Notes under the pieces: generated by a model
What the model was told of the DNA's origin: nothing
The model's input: only the letters and a program-made list of their open reading frames with translations
Databases searched by the model: none
Program-made: the position numbers and the translations under genes
Source of the DNA: Amphimedon queenslandica
Taxonomy: Eukaryota > Porifera > Demospongiae > Haplosclerida > Niphatidae
DNA: 56,282 nt
Assembly: GCF_000090795.2 (NCBI RefSeq)
Contig: NW_003546481.1
Coordinates: 65,635-121,916 of the forward strand
Direction: 5' to 3'
Part shown: positions 12,484 to 22,900 of the stretch, in pieces
Numbering within the stretch: position 1 is the stretch's first letter
Layout of the letters: the number at the start of each line of letters is the position of its first letter

Positions 12484-12535
12484 GTTTTGCTGAGTCGATA
12501 GTTGCTGAATTATTATTATTGTTATTTTTATTAAT
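12219..12535. repeat. ATT/TTA triplet microsatellites
   Basis: Three long (TTA)n tracts are separated by short unique pieces (AACGAAAGTTAGAATTAGG and an AGAAAAGAAACACTTAGG stretch). They are simple-sequence DNA with no coding signal. Confidence 0.9.
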
Positions 12536-12590
12536 ATTATAGACTTTAGCTAAAAAAATTATTTTGATTTATTAGTGAAAGTAAAATCTA

Positions 12591-12905
12591 AATATGCAAA
12601 CTTGTTTTTGTAATGAAAGTAGATCTCACTGAATTGTTAGCTCTAAAATCATTATCGTAATTGCAATTATGATATTACTATCTATTTGTGCTAGACCACG
12701 ATAACTGACACAACCAGACAACGTAAACATGCGTAACAAGCATCTTAATATGCAAACTTGTTTTTGTAGTAAAATTAGATCTCACTGAATTTTTAGTTCT
12801 AAAAATCATTATCATAATATTGCAATTATATCATATGTACTATCTAGGCTCTGATAATTAAGACAGCCAGACCATGCAAACATGGATAACGAGCATCTTA
12901 ATGTA
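12591..12905 (+). repeat. Tandem duplication, two ~157-bp units
   Basis: The unit starts AATATGCAAACTTGTTTTTG at 12591 and again at 12747. Both run through AGATCTCACTGAAT and end near an AACATG...GCATCTTAAT segment. The second copy lies just upstream of the first cysteine-rich gene. Confidence 0.85.
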
Positions 12906-12932
12906 CACACATTAAGATGCTCCTTATCCATG
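12881..12932. repeat. Near-perfect hairpin upstream of the cysteine-rich gene
   Basis: The arm CATGGATAACGAGCATCTTA pairs with TAAGATGCTCCTTATCCATG around a short loop. One arm belongs to the tandem duplication just before it. It ends about 45 bp upstream of the TATA box, so it may be regulatory or a recombination scar. Confidence 0.75.
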
Positions 12933-12978
12933 CTGCTGCTAGTGCCTAATATTCATTTTAGTACTTTCAGTGTGTGGC

Positions 12979-12986
12979 TATAAAAG
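12979..12986 (+). promoter_or_regulatory. TATA box of cysteine-rich gene 1
   Basis: TATAAAAG lies 57 bp upstream of the ATG in the context GGCTATAAAAGGAGGTGCTT. The paralogue at 15304 has the same element in the same context and distance. Conservation between the two copies supports a real core promoter. Confidence 0.75.
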
Positions 12987-13035
12987 GAGGTGCTTTTCGA
13001 TGCTGTGAGCAAGTTAAAACTAAAGGGAAATCACA

Positions 13036-13980
13036 ATGAAGACTTTCATGTTCTTTGTTATGACTCTCAGTGTTTGTGCTCTGGCTATGCCAGCAGGTAT
13101 GTCAATAGCTTTATGATTATTGCTTCTTTTTTATACTAGAGACAAAGTCTTACCACAATGATCATTACAGGTAAACAATACAATATACCGTATATACTAT
13201 TAGACTATTAATGAAGCATGTGGCAAAAGCTATTGATACATCTTTTAAACAGAAATGAAGTTATGAACACTATCAAAGCAATGTCACCACCACAAGGCAT
13301 GGCACTTGTCTCTGATAATTATAAAAGTATGCAAGACTTAGTTCTCACATTTTCATCTTCTTAAAGGTATTCTGGATAACATTACAGTTAAAGTTAATGG
13401 AACTGAAATTTGTGTTTACTACTTACTGGACAAGCTTGGTTGTGCTGATAGTAATTAAGACTCTTGAATGTGTACCCTATTGTTAATTAATTTTTTTCTA
13501 GTTCACCAAGCGTGTGGAATAAAGATTGGTCCAGTAACTATTGGTTGTGCTGATGATGAGGAAAACTATCTTGGATTGTGCTATAAGAAATGTTCACTTC
13601 TTGCTAGTGCAGATTTTCCATTACGCACAGCAACAAACACATGTGCGAAAGATGGATGTGATGAAGATGAAGAAAATGATGCTGGCCTGTGCTATCCTAA
13701 ATGCAAAGAACACTATGTGGGAGTTGCCACAATTTGCTGGGGATATTGCGACCATTTTTGTGGACCAGAGTATGATGATGTGGGCCTATACTGCTACCAG
13801 TGGTGGCCACCAAAAAGCTGTTCCAAGCCAAGTTATGATAGAGGTGCTGGTATCCTGCCTTACAAACTCTGGACCAATGGATTGGGATGCAATGGGTTTG
13901 GTGTGAATAATCAAGGAGGATGTGCTAAGATTGATATCTCTGGTTTGGTGCCCATTGATCTTGGATGCAACAAGCAATAA
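13036..13980 (+). CDS. Secreted cysteine-rich protein, copy 1
   Basis: Five exons: 13036-13096, 13140-13170, 13253-13326, 13367-13450, 13502-13980; total 729 nt, 242 residues. The first exon is a signal peptide (MKTFMFFVMTLSVCALA). A propeptide-like stretch follows, then a domain with 16 cysteines built on two internal repeats: GCADDEENYLGLCYKKC and GCDEDEENDAGLCYPKC. The latter continues GVATICWGYC and ends with a YDRGAG motif. GLCYPKC...GV..VCW...YxRGAG occurs in secreted proteins of diverse eukaryotes; the function is not known to me. The exon structure was confirmed by the paralogue at 15304: phases agree and most differences in exon 4 are at third codon positions. The product is probably an abundant secreted or coat protein; a defensive role is possible but unsupported. 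Confidence 0.85.
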
Positions 13981-14395
13981 TCTGGCCTAATACAATAACA
14001 GCGCATTAAGAAGTAATATAGGAATGTTTGTTAGGACTATTTTTATAGATATTTTTTATGCTTCTTATTGTCATGCATATATAATAAACTTTAATGAATA
14101 AAAATACATTACGTTTCTGTCTATGCCACATAGGCTATGCCTTACAAGTTGATGATTGATTGAATGAATGAGGAAGAATGTAAAAAAGAAAAGTACAATG
14201 GGGCATTTTGTTAGGTTAGCATTCTATACTGTGATGAAAAAAGAAGTTGTAAATAATAGTATGCAACCAGTGCAAACATGAGTCATGAGAGCCACAATAT
14301 CTGACAAATATTTTGGGTAGCTTACTATTATGTACTATAGGTGCACTTATATGTAAATATTACAAAACAGACATGTCAGGGTCTAGGCAACAAGA

Positions 14396-14835
14396 CTGGA
14401 GGAGAACTATATTGAATTATGCCATAAGAAATGTTCACTTCTAGCTATAGGTTTAATGCAGATTTTTCATTACACACAGCAACAACCACATGTGCAAAGA
14501 ATGGATTCTGGTGTGTGCTATCTTATATTTGAGGAAAACTACATGGGAGTTGCCACAGTTCGCTGGGGATATTGCAGCTATTTTTGTGGATTAGGGTATG
14601 ATGACATGGGCCTATACTGCTACCAGTAATGGCCACCAATAAGCTGTTACAAGCCAAGATAAATATGACAGAGGTGCTGGTATATACCCTTACAAACCCT
14701 GGACCAATGGAATGGGATGCAATGGGTTTAGTATGAAGAAGGATGTGCAAAGATTGATATCTCTGGTAAAGTGCCTATTGATCTAATCAATAATCTGGCC
14801 TATATAGGACTCTTGGTTGGATTATTTTTGTTAGG
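14396..14835 (+). pseudogene. Decayed copy of the cysteine-rich gene
   Basis: It matches the last exon of both neighbours (for example TGCCATAAGAAATGTTCACTT, GGGGATATTGCAGC, GGGCCTATACTGCTACCAG) but has frame breaks and in-frame stops such as CAGTAATGG where the others have CAGTGGTGG. The similarity continues into the 3' flank to about 15150. Exons 1-4 are absent. It is a partial tandem duplicate that has lost coding capacity. Confidence 0.85.
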
Positions 14836-15246
14836 ATATTCTTGATGCTTCTTTTTGTGATAATTATATACATTATAATAAACTTTAATGAGTGAATTAT
14901 ACTTCACATTTCTATCTCATTATGCCACATGATTTATGCCTTGCAAGTTGATGATAGATTAAAGGAATGAGGACGATTGTAACAAAGAAAAGTACAATGG
15001 GGGCATTGTGTTAGGTCAATAGTCTCTTGTGATGCACTAGAAGTTGTAAATAATAGTATGCAACTAGGACAAACATTCATCCTGCATGATAGCCACCATG
15101 CATGTCTAATACAAATATTTTGGGTAGCTTAATACTACTAGGTGTACTCAGTTGTAAATAATACCAGGCACATTTCAAACATCAAGGCGTTTTTCACACG
15201 TGCTTGTAGCAAGAGCTGGATGATGTATGCCTCATGTTCAGTAGGC

Positions 15247-15255
15247 TATATAAAG
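15247..15255 (+). promoter_or_regulatory. TATA box of cysteine-rich gene 2
   Basis: TATATAAAG sits 57 bp upstream of the ATG, followed by AGGTGCTTTTC and a GTGAGCAAGTTA segment, both shared with copy 1 upstream of 13036. Confidence 0.75.
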
Positions 15256-15303
15256 AGGTGCTTTTCCCTGCAGTGAGCAAGTTACAACAAAAGGAAAATC
15301 GTG

Positions 15304-16219
15304 ATGAAGACTCTTGTACTCTTCTTAATGACTCTCAGTGTTTGTGCTCTGGCTATGCCAGGTATTTCAATAGTTGTATCCATTAATGTATATCATTGTA
15401 TATTATTTTTATAATAGGCACAAAGTCTTACAACCGTCATCATTACAGGTATAATGTATTGTCTATTATTATTGCAACTCATCTGTGTGACTTTAGAAAC
15501 AGAAACAAAGAAACAAACAAGAAGTACGAAATTTTGCCACAACAAGTCAATTCACTTGCCTATGATAAAAGTATTCTTGTTTCTATTGAATTAAAAATCC
15601 ATCTTTAATTTTTAAATTAAGGTATTTTGGATGATATTACAGTCAAAGTTAATGGAAGTGAAATTTGTGTTTTCCTTTCAGGAATCAAGCTTGGCTGTGT
15701 TGACGGTAAGACTTTTACAATTATCATTGTTTCATTTCTTTTGTAGCTCATCAAGCATGTGGAACAAAATTTCCTCCAGTAACTATTGGCTGTGCTGATG
15801 ATGAGGAGAACTACCTTGGATTATGCTATAAGAAGTGTTCACTTCTTGCTAATCCAGATTTCCCATTGCGCACAGCAACAAACACATGTGCAAAGAATGG
15901 ATGCAGTGAGGATGAAGAAAATGATGCTGGTCTTTGCTATCCTAAATGCAAAGAATACTACATCGGAGCTGCCACCGTTTGCTGGGGATATTGCAGTCAT
16001 TTCTGTGGATCAGACTACACTGACATGGGCTTATACTGCTACAGGTGGTGGCCACCACATAGCTGTTACAAGCCAAGGTATGATAGAGGTGCTGGTACCC
16101 TCCCTTACAAACCCTGGACCAATGGAATGGGATGCAATGGGTTTGGTGTGAATAATCAAGGAGAATGTGCGTGCATTGATATCGCTGGCATGGTCCCCAT
16201 TGATCTTGATTGCAACTAG
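15304..16219 (+). CDS. Secreted cysteine-rich protein, copy 2
   Basis: Five exons: 15304-15361, 15418-15448, 15503-15570, 15622-15705, 15747-16219; total 714 nt, 237 residues. The gene has the same plan as copy 1: signal peptide (MKTLVLFLMTLSVCALA), a variable propeptide (exon 3 differs most), then the cysteine-rich domain. The mature domain keeps all cysteines and adds one (CACID). The propeptide has diverged more than the mature part. The copies share promoter, intron phases and 3' flank, so they arose by tandem duplication. Function unknown. Confidence 0.85.
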
Positions 16220-17097
16220 CCTTGTGAACTGGCCTATGTTAAATGCATGAAGAAGTAATATAGGACTTTTTGTTAAAACTATTTTTATTAGGAATATTTT
16301 TGTTAGGACATTTTATTAAGACTATTTTTGTTAGAACTATTTTTGTTAAGACTATTTTTGGTGCTTCTCTTTTCATGCAACTTTTTTCTAAAGAATAATT
16401 ATTGAAATCCCATCAATCAATAATACTGCAGTCTTTATGCTGATCAAGCACAAAATTTAGCTTTTGCTTGCAATGTTTGTTCCTGTGTAACTCTATTACC
16501 AAATTAGGTAAAAAATATCAGCAATTCTGGTTTTGTTATGAGTATATATAGTATTTCTAAGAGCAATAGTCTCATATATAAACCACATTGAAGCTGTTGA
16601 TTTTCAATTTTTTTTTACTTTGATTATTGCTGCTATATCCAGCAGTAACACAATTAGCATAGCAAAAGATGGGAAGCTAGAGACATTAATGTGTCCTGAT
16701 CAGACACTGCAAGAAGATACAGTTTTGATACTGTCTACTAACTCAAATAATAATAAAGCACAGATCACTGTCTGATCAACATGATGACCTGCTCACTGGT
16801 GCCCACTACTAGTGATTCATCACTACCAGCTATCATACACTGTAATGGAATGAATAATGATTATGATGGTGGCCAATGAATAATGATATGATGGCGTGCT
16901 GTTGTAGCTATGGTGCACAAGCATAAATGAAATTTAATTGCAAAAAGTTTGATTTCATCTACTCTAATATATGGCACAAGCACGCAAGAGGTTATTATAA
17001 AATTACATAAAGTTACGTATTTTATGCCATGCTATATTTCATGCTTCATTACTCATTACATTGAAAGTGCTACTGTACATTACATTATGTTAATTGT
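16220..17097. other. Spacer with repeated TTTTTGTTAG motif
   Basis: 16260-16370 holds five imperfect copies of ACTATTTTTGTTAG just after the cysteine-rich gene, probably in its 3' UTR. The remainder to CFAP300 is AT-rich with no supported gene or RNA. Confidence 0.5.
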
Positions 17098-19168
17098 CTA
17101 TGACCATATGTGATACCATACAGTCACATGTCTCTTAATATTATCAATCACAAGGTAACAGAATGATTGAGGATGTTCACGTGATGAAGGAAACATCTTT
17201 ATACCACCCACCTGTAGTTAGGAGATATAAAAAATACTTTAACTCGACAAAGATAGACTCACTTTTGCTCCAACTTTTAAAACAGTTGAGGAGATACTCA
17301 AAGAGCTTGTTTCTGTATCCTTAACAACACTACATGATGGCAACCAATATGGGATACATACATGTAACTATATACCATATAGTGCGATTTATTGACGAAG
17401 GTTTTATTTGGATGACTTGACAATTTAAAATAAAACATCAAATTTTACAACCGTCAACAATTGACATACCATGTGTATGCAAAGGCACAAATTTCTTTTA
17501 ATCATGAAATTAAAAATTGCCTACTGGGGAAATTTACTGTTTTTGTCAAATGTTTTACTCGTCAATAAATTCCGCTATATGGTATGCAGTGAATATGGAC
17601 ATAGCTTACCTCACTAAACTCTTGTACAACAATTTAGCAGTGTCTAGATAAGGCTTGACATTATCTTCATACTATTAAACCAAGAAGATAATTATTTTAA
17701 TCATACTAATTTCATGACACAATTTCCTGCTAATTTTGATAAATCACAATTTTTGGGAGTTTAATACAGTGATTCAAGTGTAAATTGCTGATTTTCATTT
17801 GCACCAAAAAATTTTAGACTACACATACACGTACTACAACCTATGCATTTGTGATTAGAAGAGAGGCCTAATCCTCTACTACAATGGCAATATTAAAAAG
17901 TAATATCAATAAACAGTACAGAATGAAGATGCTCACTTGATTGACTGGTCCTCCTAATACAATGTGGGCAAATATTTTAAATAAAAACTCATTTCTTTCT
18001 TCAGTTGAATATAAAGACTCATACACTGGATCACCTAGCACCACCTGCAATGTACACGCAAGAAATCATAATGCATGTACTGTACATAACATTATCTAAA
18101 TTGAAACTGTTTCTTAATTTAAACTTACTAACTTTTCTGAGTTCATCAGAGACCAAAAACTCATCAATCATCTCATCAAAACACTTGACAATGCTACCAC
18201 TGCTCTCTCTCACAGCACCTTATATGGTAATAAATATGACATCATTATGACGTAAGCCTACCTGACGTGTATAGTCTATCAAAGAAGTCCATATTAATTA
18301 TACTTGCATTGACTTGTTCAACAGTAACTTTATCCACTGATGTGTCTGTGTATGATAAGGTCATGTGATTGTCATGTGACTAAAATATGACTCACTGTTA
18401 AGTGATACCCATTGCTCTAATGGTGTTAATACCTATTAACGTCACATAACGTAAGTACATACCCATACACATGTAAGTATACAAATAGTACAACATAAAT
18501 AATTATCAACATATCATACATAAGCACATACATGTACATTGTACATGTACATACATGGGTATATAGTAGTCCATAGGTATGTAAAGGAACTACAGCTAAA
18601 TCCCATATCTCCTGATTTAAAAAATTAAACCCATCCACTCACACACACCTATTCAGTGGTACTTTCTCATTTAAAATATTTCTTATTGCCAATAGCTCAA
18701 TCAGAAAATAAAATACGCATAGTATGAGCTATACAGTGGATACATGCTTATACATGGTCATATACAAATGCTAATGCAATGCATATATATTTAATACAAT
18801 ATTTATAGCATGTACATAATATATAAAATTATATAAACGTACTTGTAATGTGCTGCTTACTACAGAGCTTGCAAAAAAATCCTGTAAAAAATTTAATTTA
18901 CAATTATTACATTTTCCTTGCCATTGCTAACTTTTGCAAATGCCTCTCTCTGATAAGGTTGAAAAAACTTGTTGAAAAAGAAGGTGTGACTTTTCATACG
19001 ACTACTCATTCCCCTATAATGACAATGATAATGAAGAATAAAAAATTATCACAAATACCATTTCTCAAATAATTCTATTGTCTCTCTGGATTTGGTCTCT
19101 ATATCTTGAAGAGGATTATAATGAGCTACCAGAGTGAACTCGAATCTGTCTTCCAAGTCGGTAGACAT
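17098..19168 (-). CDS. CFAP300: CFAP300, cilia- and flagella-associated protein
   Basis: CFAP300 is a cytoplasmic factor needed to assemble axonemal dynein arms; loss in humans causes immotile cilia. Exons placed: 19059-19168, 18932-19013, 18649-18695 (tentative), 18396-18416 (tentative), 18262-18345, 18133-18218, 17937-18044, 17610-17671, 17263-17329, 17098-17211. Family-like segments: ESSGSIVKCFDEMIDEFLVS, EFLFKIFAHIVLGGP, YEDNVKPYLDTAKLLYKSL and the C-terminal SFCYLVIDNIKRHVTVWYH. From 18345 down, all phases agree. The two tentative exons leave the total one base out of phase, so a small exon near 18350-18700 is wrong or there is a consensus error. The start is MSTDLEDRFEF. Presence fits an animal with flagellated cells. 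Confidence 0.9.
17372..17583. repeat. Fold-back element in a CFAP300 intron
   Basis: The ends ACCATATAGTGCGATTTATT and AATAAATTCCGCTATATGGT are inverted. Inner segments (TGACGA...TCGTCA, CATTTGACA) also pair. About 210 bp. Confidence 0.75.
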
Positions 19169-19201
19169 TTTATTATGCCACGCCCCTGTTTGCTAGTAAA
19201 A
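19169..19201. promoter_or_regulatory. 33-bp divergent start region, CFAP300/PUDP
   Basis: The two start codons are divergent and only 33 bp apart. Any 5' UTR or promoter must overlap the opposite coding region. No TATA box is visible; a CCACGCCCC GC-rich box sits in the middle. Confidence 0.6.
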
Positions 19202-19920
19202 ATGGCTACCCATCATACGTCATTTTTGATTTGGATCTATGGTCTGTTACTCGGTGAGTGAGCCTGCGCAGATCTTTTTTACTCTCTCTCCTTGTGTGTA
19301 TTAGATACAGAGTCGATATATACTGAGTGCATGCAGTCAATACTGGACAGATACGGGAAGGTACGAGTATATAATTATTTTATATTCTATACATATATAC
19401 ATGTAATAATACATAAAATTAATTTTATTACATTGTTATAATATTTACATGTACAAAATGCAGCGATGAGAATCTAAGAAGAGGAGAACCTAGGGGAACA
19501 ATTATTATTATTAATAGAGGTCTTGCATGGATGTAATCAATAGGAGGGTCTGGCTAAATTTGAGCTAAATTGTCTGCCATGTTGGGTGGCAAGAATGTAC
19601 ATGGAGGAATGGAGGGAATGGAGAAAAAACTCTGAATAAATTGTGCAGTTGACATTCCAGGCTAATGCAAGGTAGGAGATAAAGGCATTGAATGAAGAAC
19701 TCTCTATAATATTCTGCAGTGAAGTACATGTACATGTATGTGAAAAATCCTAGCTTGTTTTTATTCCTCCATTTGCATGTACATTCTTGCCACTCAAGAT
19801 GGTGGACAGTGTAGCTTCACCTTTCCGTTAATTACATCCATGCAAGAGCTCTATTACTATTATTATTATTATTTATTATTATTATTAAGTACTATTATTA
19901 CTATTATTATTACTTATTAA

Positions 19921-19962
<42 letters not shown>

Positions 19963-22900
19963 GTTTAGGTGTATACAAGAGAATCAAAGATAAAGGCGAT
20001 GGGTAGGCCGAGACTTGAGGCAGCCCAAGTGGTAGTGGATGATGCTGGAATCCCATTGACTGCTGAGGAGTTCAGCAAGGAGCTGTATAGTTTACTGTTT
20101 GAGAGGTTTCCAACCGCAAGATACATGTACATGCCAGGTATGGTATAGGGTATCATAGTGGGGTAAGAATTTCTTATGGATCATAATTAGACTCCGAAAT
20201 CATCCCAACTTTTTATTACATTTTCTGATACATATTGATGTCCTTATGTGCTGTAGAAAGTTTGAGCTGATTCCGACTTCATGTATGGGATATTCTAGCC
20301 GTATGGGGATAAAAATTTTATGAATCGGTCATGGACCAATATTTACAATGCAATTATTATAATTAATTTAAATGCAAAATTTGCAAACCATGAAAATTAT
20401 TTGTGTGTTGAATATGATCTACTTTGTGCTAAGTTTCTTCAAAGAAGTATTGCAAACTAGGACAAGTAGGATTTCATATTGATGTCCTTATTCTATGTAT
20501 AAATGCCGAAAATTCTTAAAAGTACCAAAGGCTTTAGGCTTGGTTTTTTTCCTTCGAAATTAATCTAATTCTTTATTACTTATGCTGTGTAGAAATTTTT
20601 AAGTTGATTCAGACTTAATTTTTGAAGTTACAGCCATTTTAAGAAAACGCTGAAATTTTAAATAAAACCCTATACTCTATGACCATGGATTTTTCCAAAA
20701 AATGGCTCCGAAATTGTATCAAATTTTATTATTACATTTTCTGATACATACATGTATTGATGTCCTTATGCTGTGTAGAAAGTTTGAACAGATTCCAACT
20801 TCAATTTTTCAAGTTACAGCCATTTTAAGAAAACATCAAAATTCTGAAAAATACCCAAGGCTACATCCCATGGATTTTTCTAAAAAATGGCTCCGAAATT
20901 ACTCCAAATTTTTATTACATTGTCTGATACAGATTGATGTCCTTATGCTCTTTAGAAAATTTGAGCTGATTCCGACTTCAATTTTTTAAATTACAGCCAT
21001 TTTAAGAAAACACCAAAATTCTGAAAAATACCCAAGGCTATAGCCCATGGATTTTTCCAAAAAATGGCTCCGAAATCACCCTCAATTTTTATTACATTTT
21101 CTGATACATATTGATGTCCTTATGCGCTTTAGAAAGTTTGAGCTGATTCCGACTTCAATTTTTCAAATTACAGCCATTTTAAGAAAACACCAAAATTTTG
21201 GAAAATACCCAAGGCTATATAGCCCATGGATTTTTCCAAAAAATGGCTCCGGAATTACCCCAAATTTTTATTACATTTTCTGATACATATTGATGCCCTT
21301 ATGTGCTTTAGAAAGTTTCAGCTGATTCTGACTAATAATTATATACATGTAGTCTTAGTGAAAGTATCAAATTTACAAATTACTGGTTTTTGTATTTCTT
21401 AATAAAATACATGTACCTTTACCTTCAAATAACCTTTTTTACCTAAAATACCTTAAATACCTTTAATACCTTAAATACCTTTTTTGTACCTTTATAAATT
21501 TTGCTATTTTCAACAAATTCTTTTAAAAAATTTTTGTACCTGTTACCATATTGTGCTTTATTTTGGCAGAGTTTTATTTTGGTGATTGGTGGTCTGCAAG
21601 TGGAACCCTCAATATTAAAACTGCCAATCATTAATGCTCGTGCTCAGTAATGCATGTGTACATAAAACATCGCCAAATTAAAAACTTCCAATTACAATTT
21701 TACAGTAAAATTGCCTAAATAAAGCGCCGTCAAAATAATGTACTGTACCTTCACATGTACATGTATCTTTGTAAGTTAAGTTTTGCTATTTTCATTGAAT
21801 TCTCTAACAATATATTTTTACCTTTTATGCAGTATATCAAAATAATTATCATTTTAAAGGTGCTTTCCAAATCCTGCAACACCTCTCTACTCAAAAAGTC
21901 CCACTGGCTCTAGCCACCAGTTCACACACAGCTGCTTTTGAGAGCAAAATGAGCCAAAAACCAGAACTCCTCTCCTGTTTCTCTCACACTGTCTGTGGCG
22001 ACAATCCTGAGGTTAAAAATGGTAAACCCTCTCCTGATATTTTCCTTGTTGCTGCCAGTAAATTTGATCCTCCTCCTCTTTCAATGGACAAAGTAAGAGC
22101 TTTTAATTTGATGTTCATGATACTACTCATATTATTATTGCGATAATTATTAGGAAGTGGTAATTTGAGATGAATATCATGGATCAGGAAATTTTGGAGG
22201 GAGTTAAATTTGGCTAATTGCTAAAATTTGGTGATTGGCTGATTTTAATCTCACGAATTAGTGGCCACTTGCCATTGAGCATGTGTATAATGGCTCAAAA
22301 TGGTGGATTTTATTTTAGCGAATGGCTATCAAAACACCAAACTCGCCAAATTTAATTCCCTCCAAAAATTCCCACTATACAGTATATCTCTGAAATAAAA
22401 TGTTACCGTAATTTGCCTTTTTTTCGTTGTGGAAATATTTTCGTATTGTCCTGAAATGACGAAAATATTTCAATCGAAAATTTTTGAGCAACTAAAATTT
22501 TTGACCTAATTAATCAATGAAAGACTAAGGTACGGCCTGATAAGTAGGTATCTTCTTGCAGCTCTAACCTTGCTCTATCCACTGGTGCTTGCTGTACTTC
22601 AATCAGTTGCTTCACTACTGAGTTATAAAATAAAACGGTCCACCATGTGACAAAAGTAGCCGTTTAATGTTTCTGTTTATTATCCGTAAATTGGCCATTG
22701 CTGCATCTCCAGTACTATCAGTATACTAGTAATGCCGGGGAACAGCCAGGTCAACTAGAAGCTCATATCTCAAGAATTGTAAACACTACTATAGTGGCCT
22801 TGTTACCAGTAGGTAAAGGACAAGGTATATGCAAGAGAAGCTAAATTTTCAGACTGTAAAAATTTTCGTACACTATGAGAAGACGAAAATATTTCCACTT

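Larger units (their letters stand above)
10409..12590. other. Intergenic region without a supported gene
   Basis: This spacer of over 2 kb lies between the SLCO start and the cysteine-rich cluster. It holds a terminal-inverted-repeat element (10802-11458), a fold-back element (11627-11842) and long TTA/ATT triplet tracts (12219-12535). Short open frames inside do not resemble known proteins. 10409-10540 is probably the SLCO 5' UTR and promoter. Confidence 0.6.

Noticed and set aside
12219-12535. CRISPR-like regular repeats
   Set aside because: These are plain TTA microsatellites with short interruptions; there is no repeat-spacer structure and the DNA is eukaryotic.
13140-13170. Skipping the 31-base exon 2 of cysteine-rich gene 1
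   Set aside because: Skipping exons 2 and 3 would also keep frame, but both paralogues conserve exon 2 length, sequence (ACAAAGTCTTAC, CATTACAG) and splice sites.
20702-21283. Plus-strand open frames with repeated KKWLRN...KFELIPTSIF-like peptides
   Set aside because: They come from translating the 178-bp satellite in one frame. They lie in a PUDP intron, have no own start context, and the other arrays of the unit are frame-broken.
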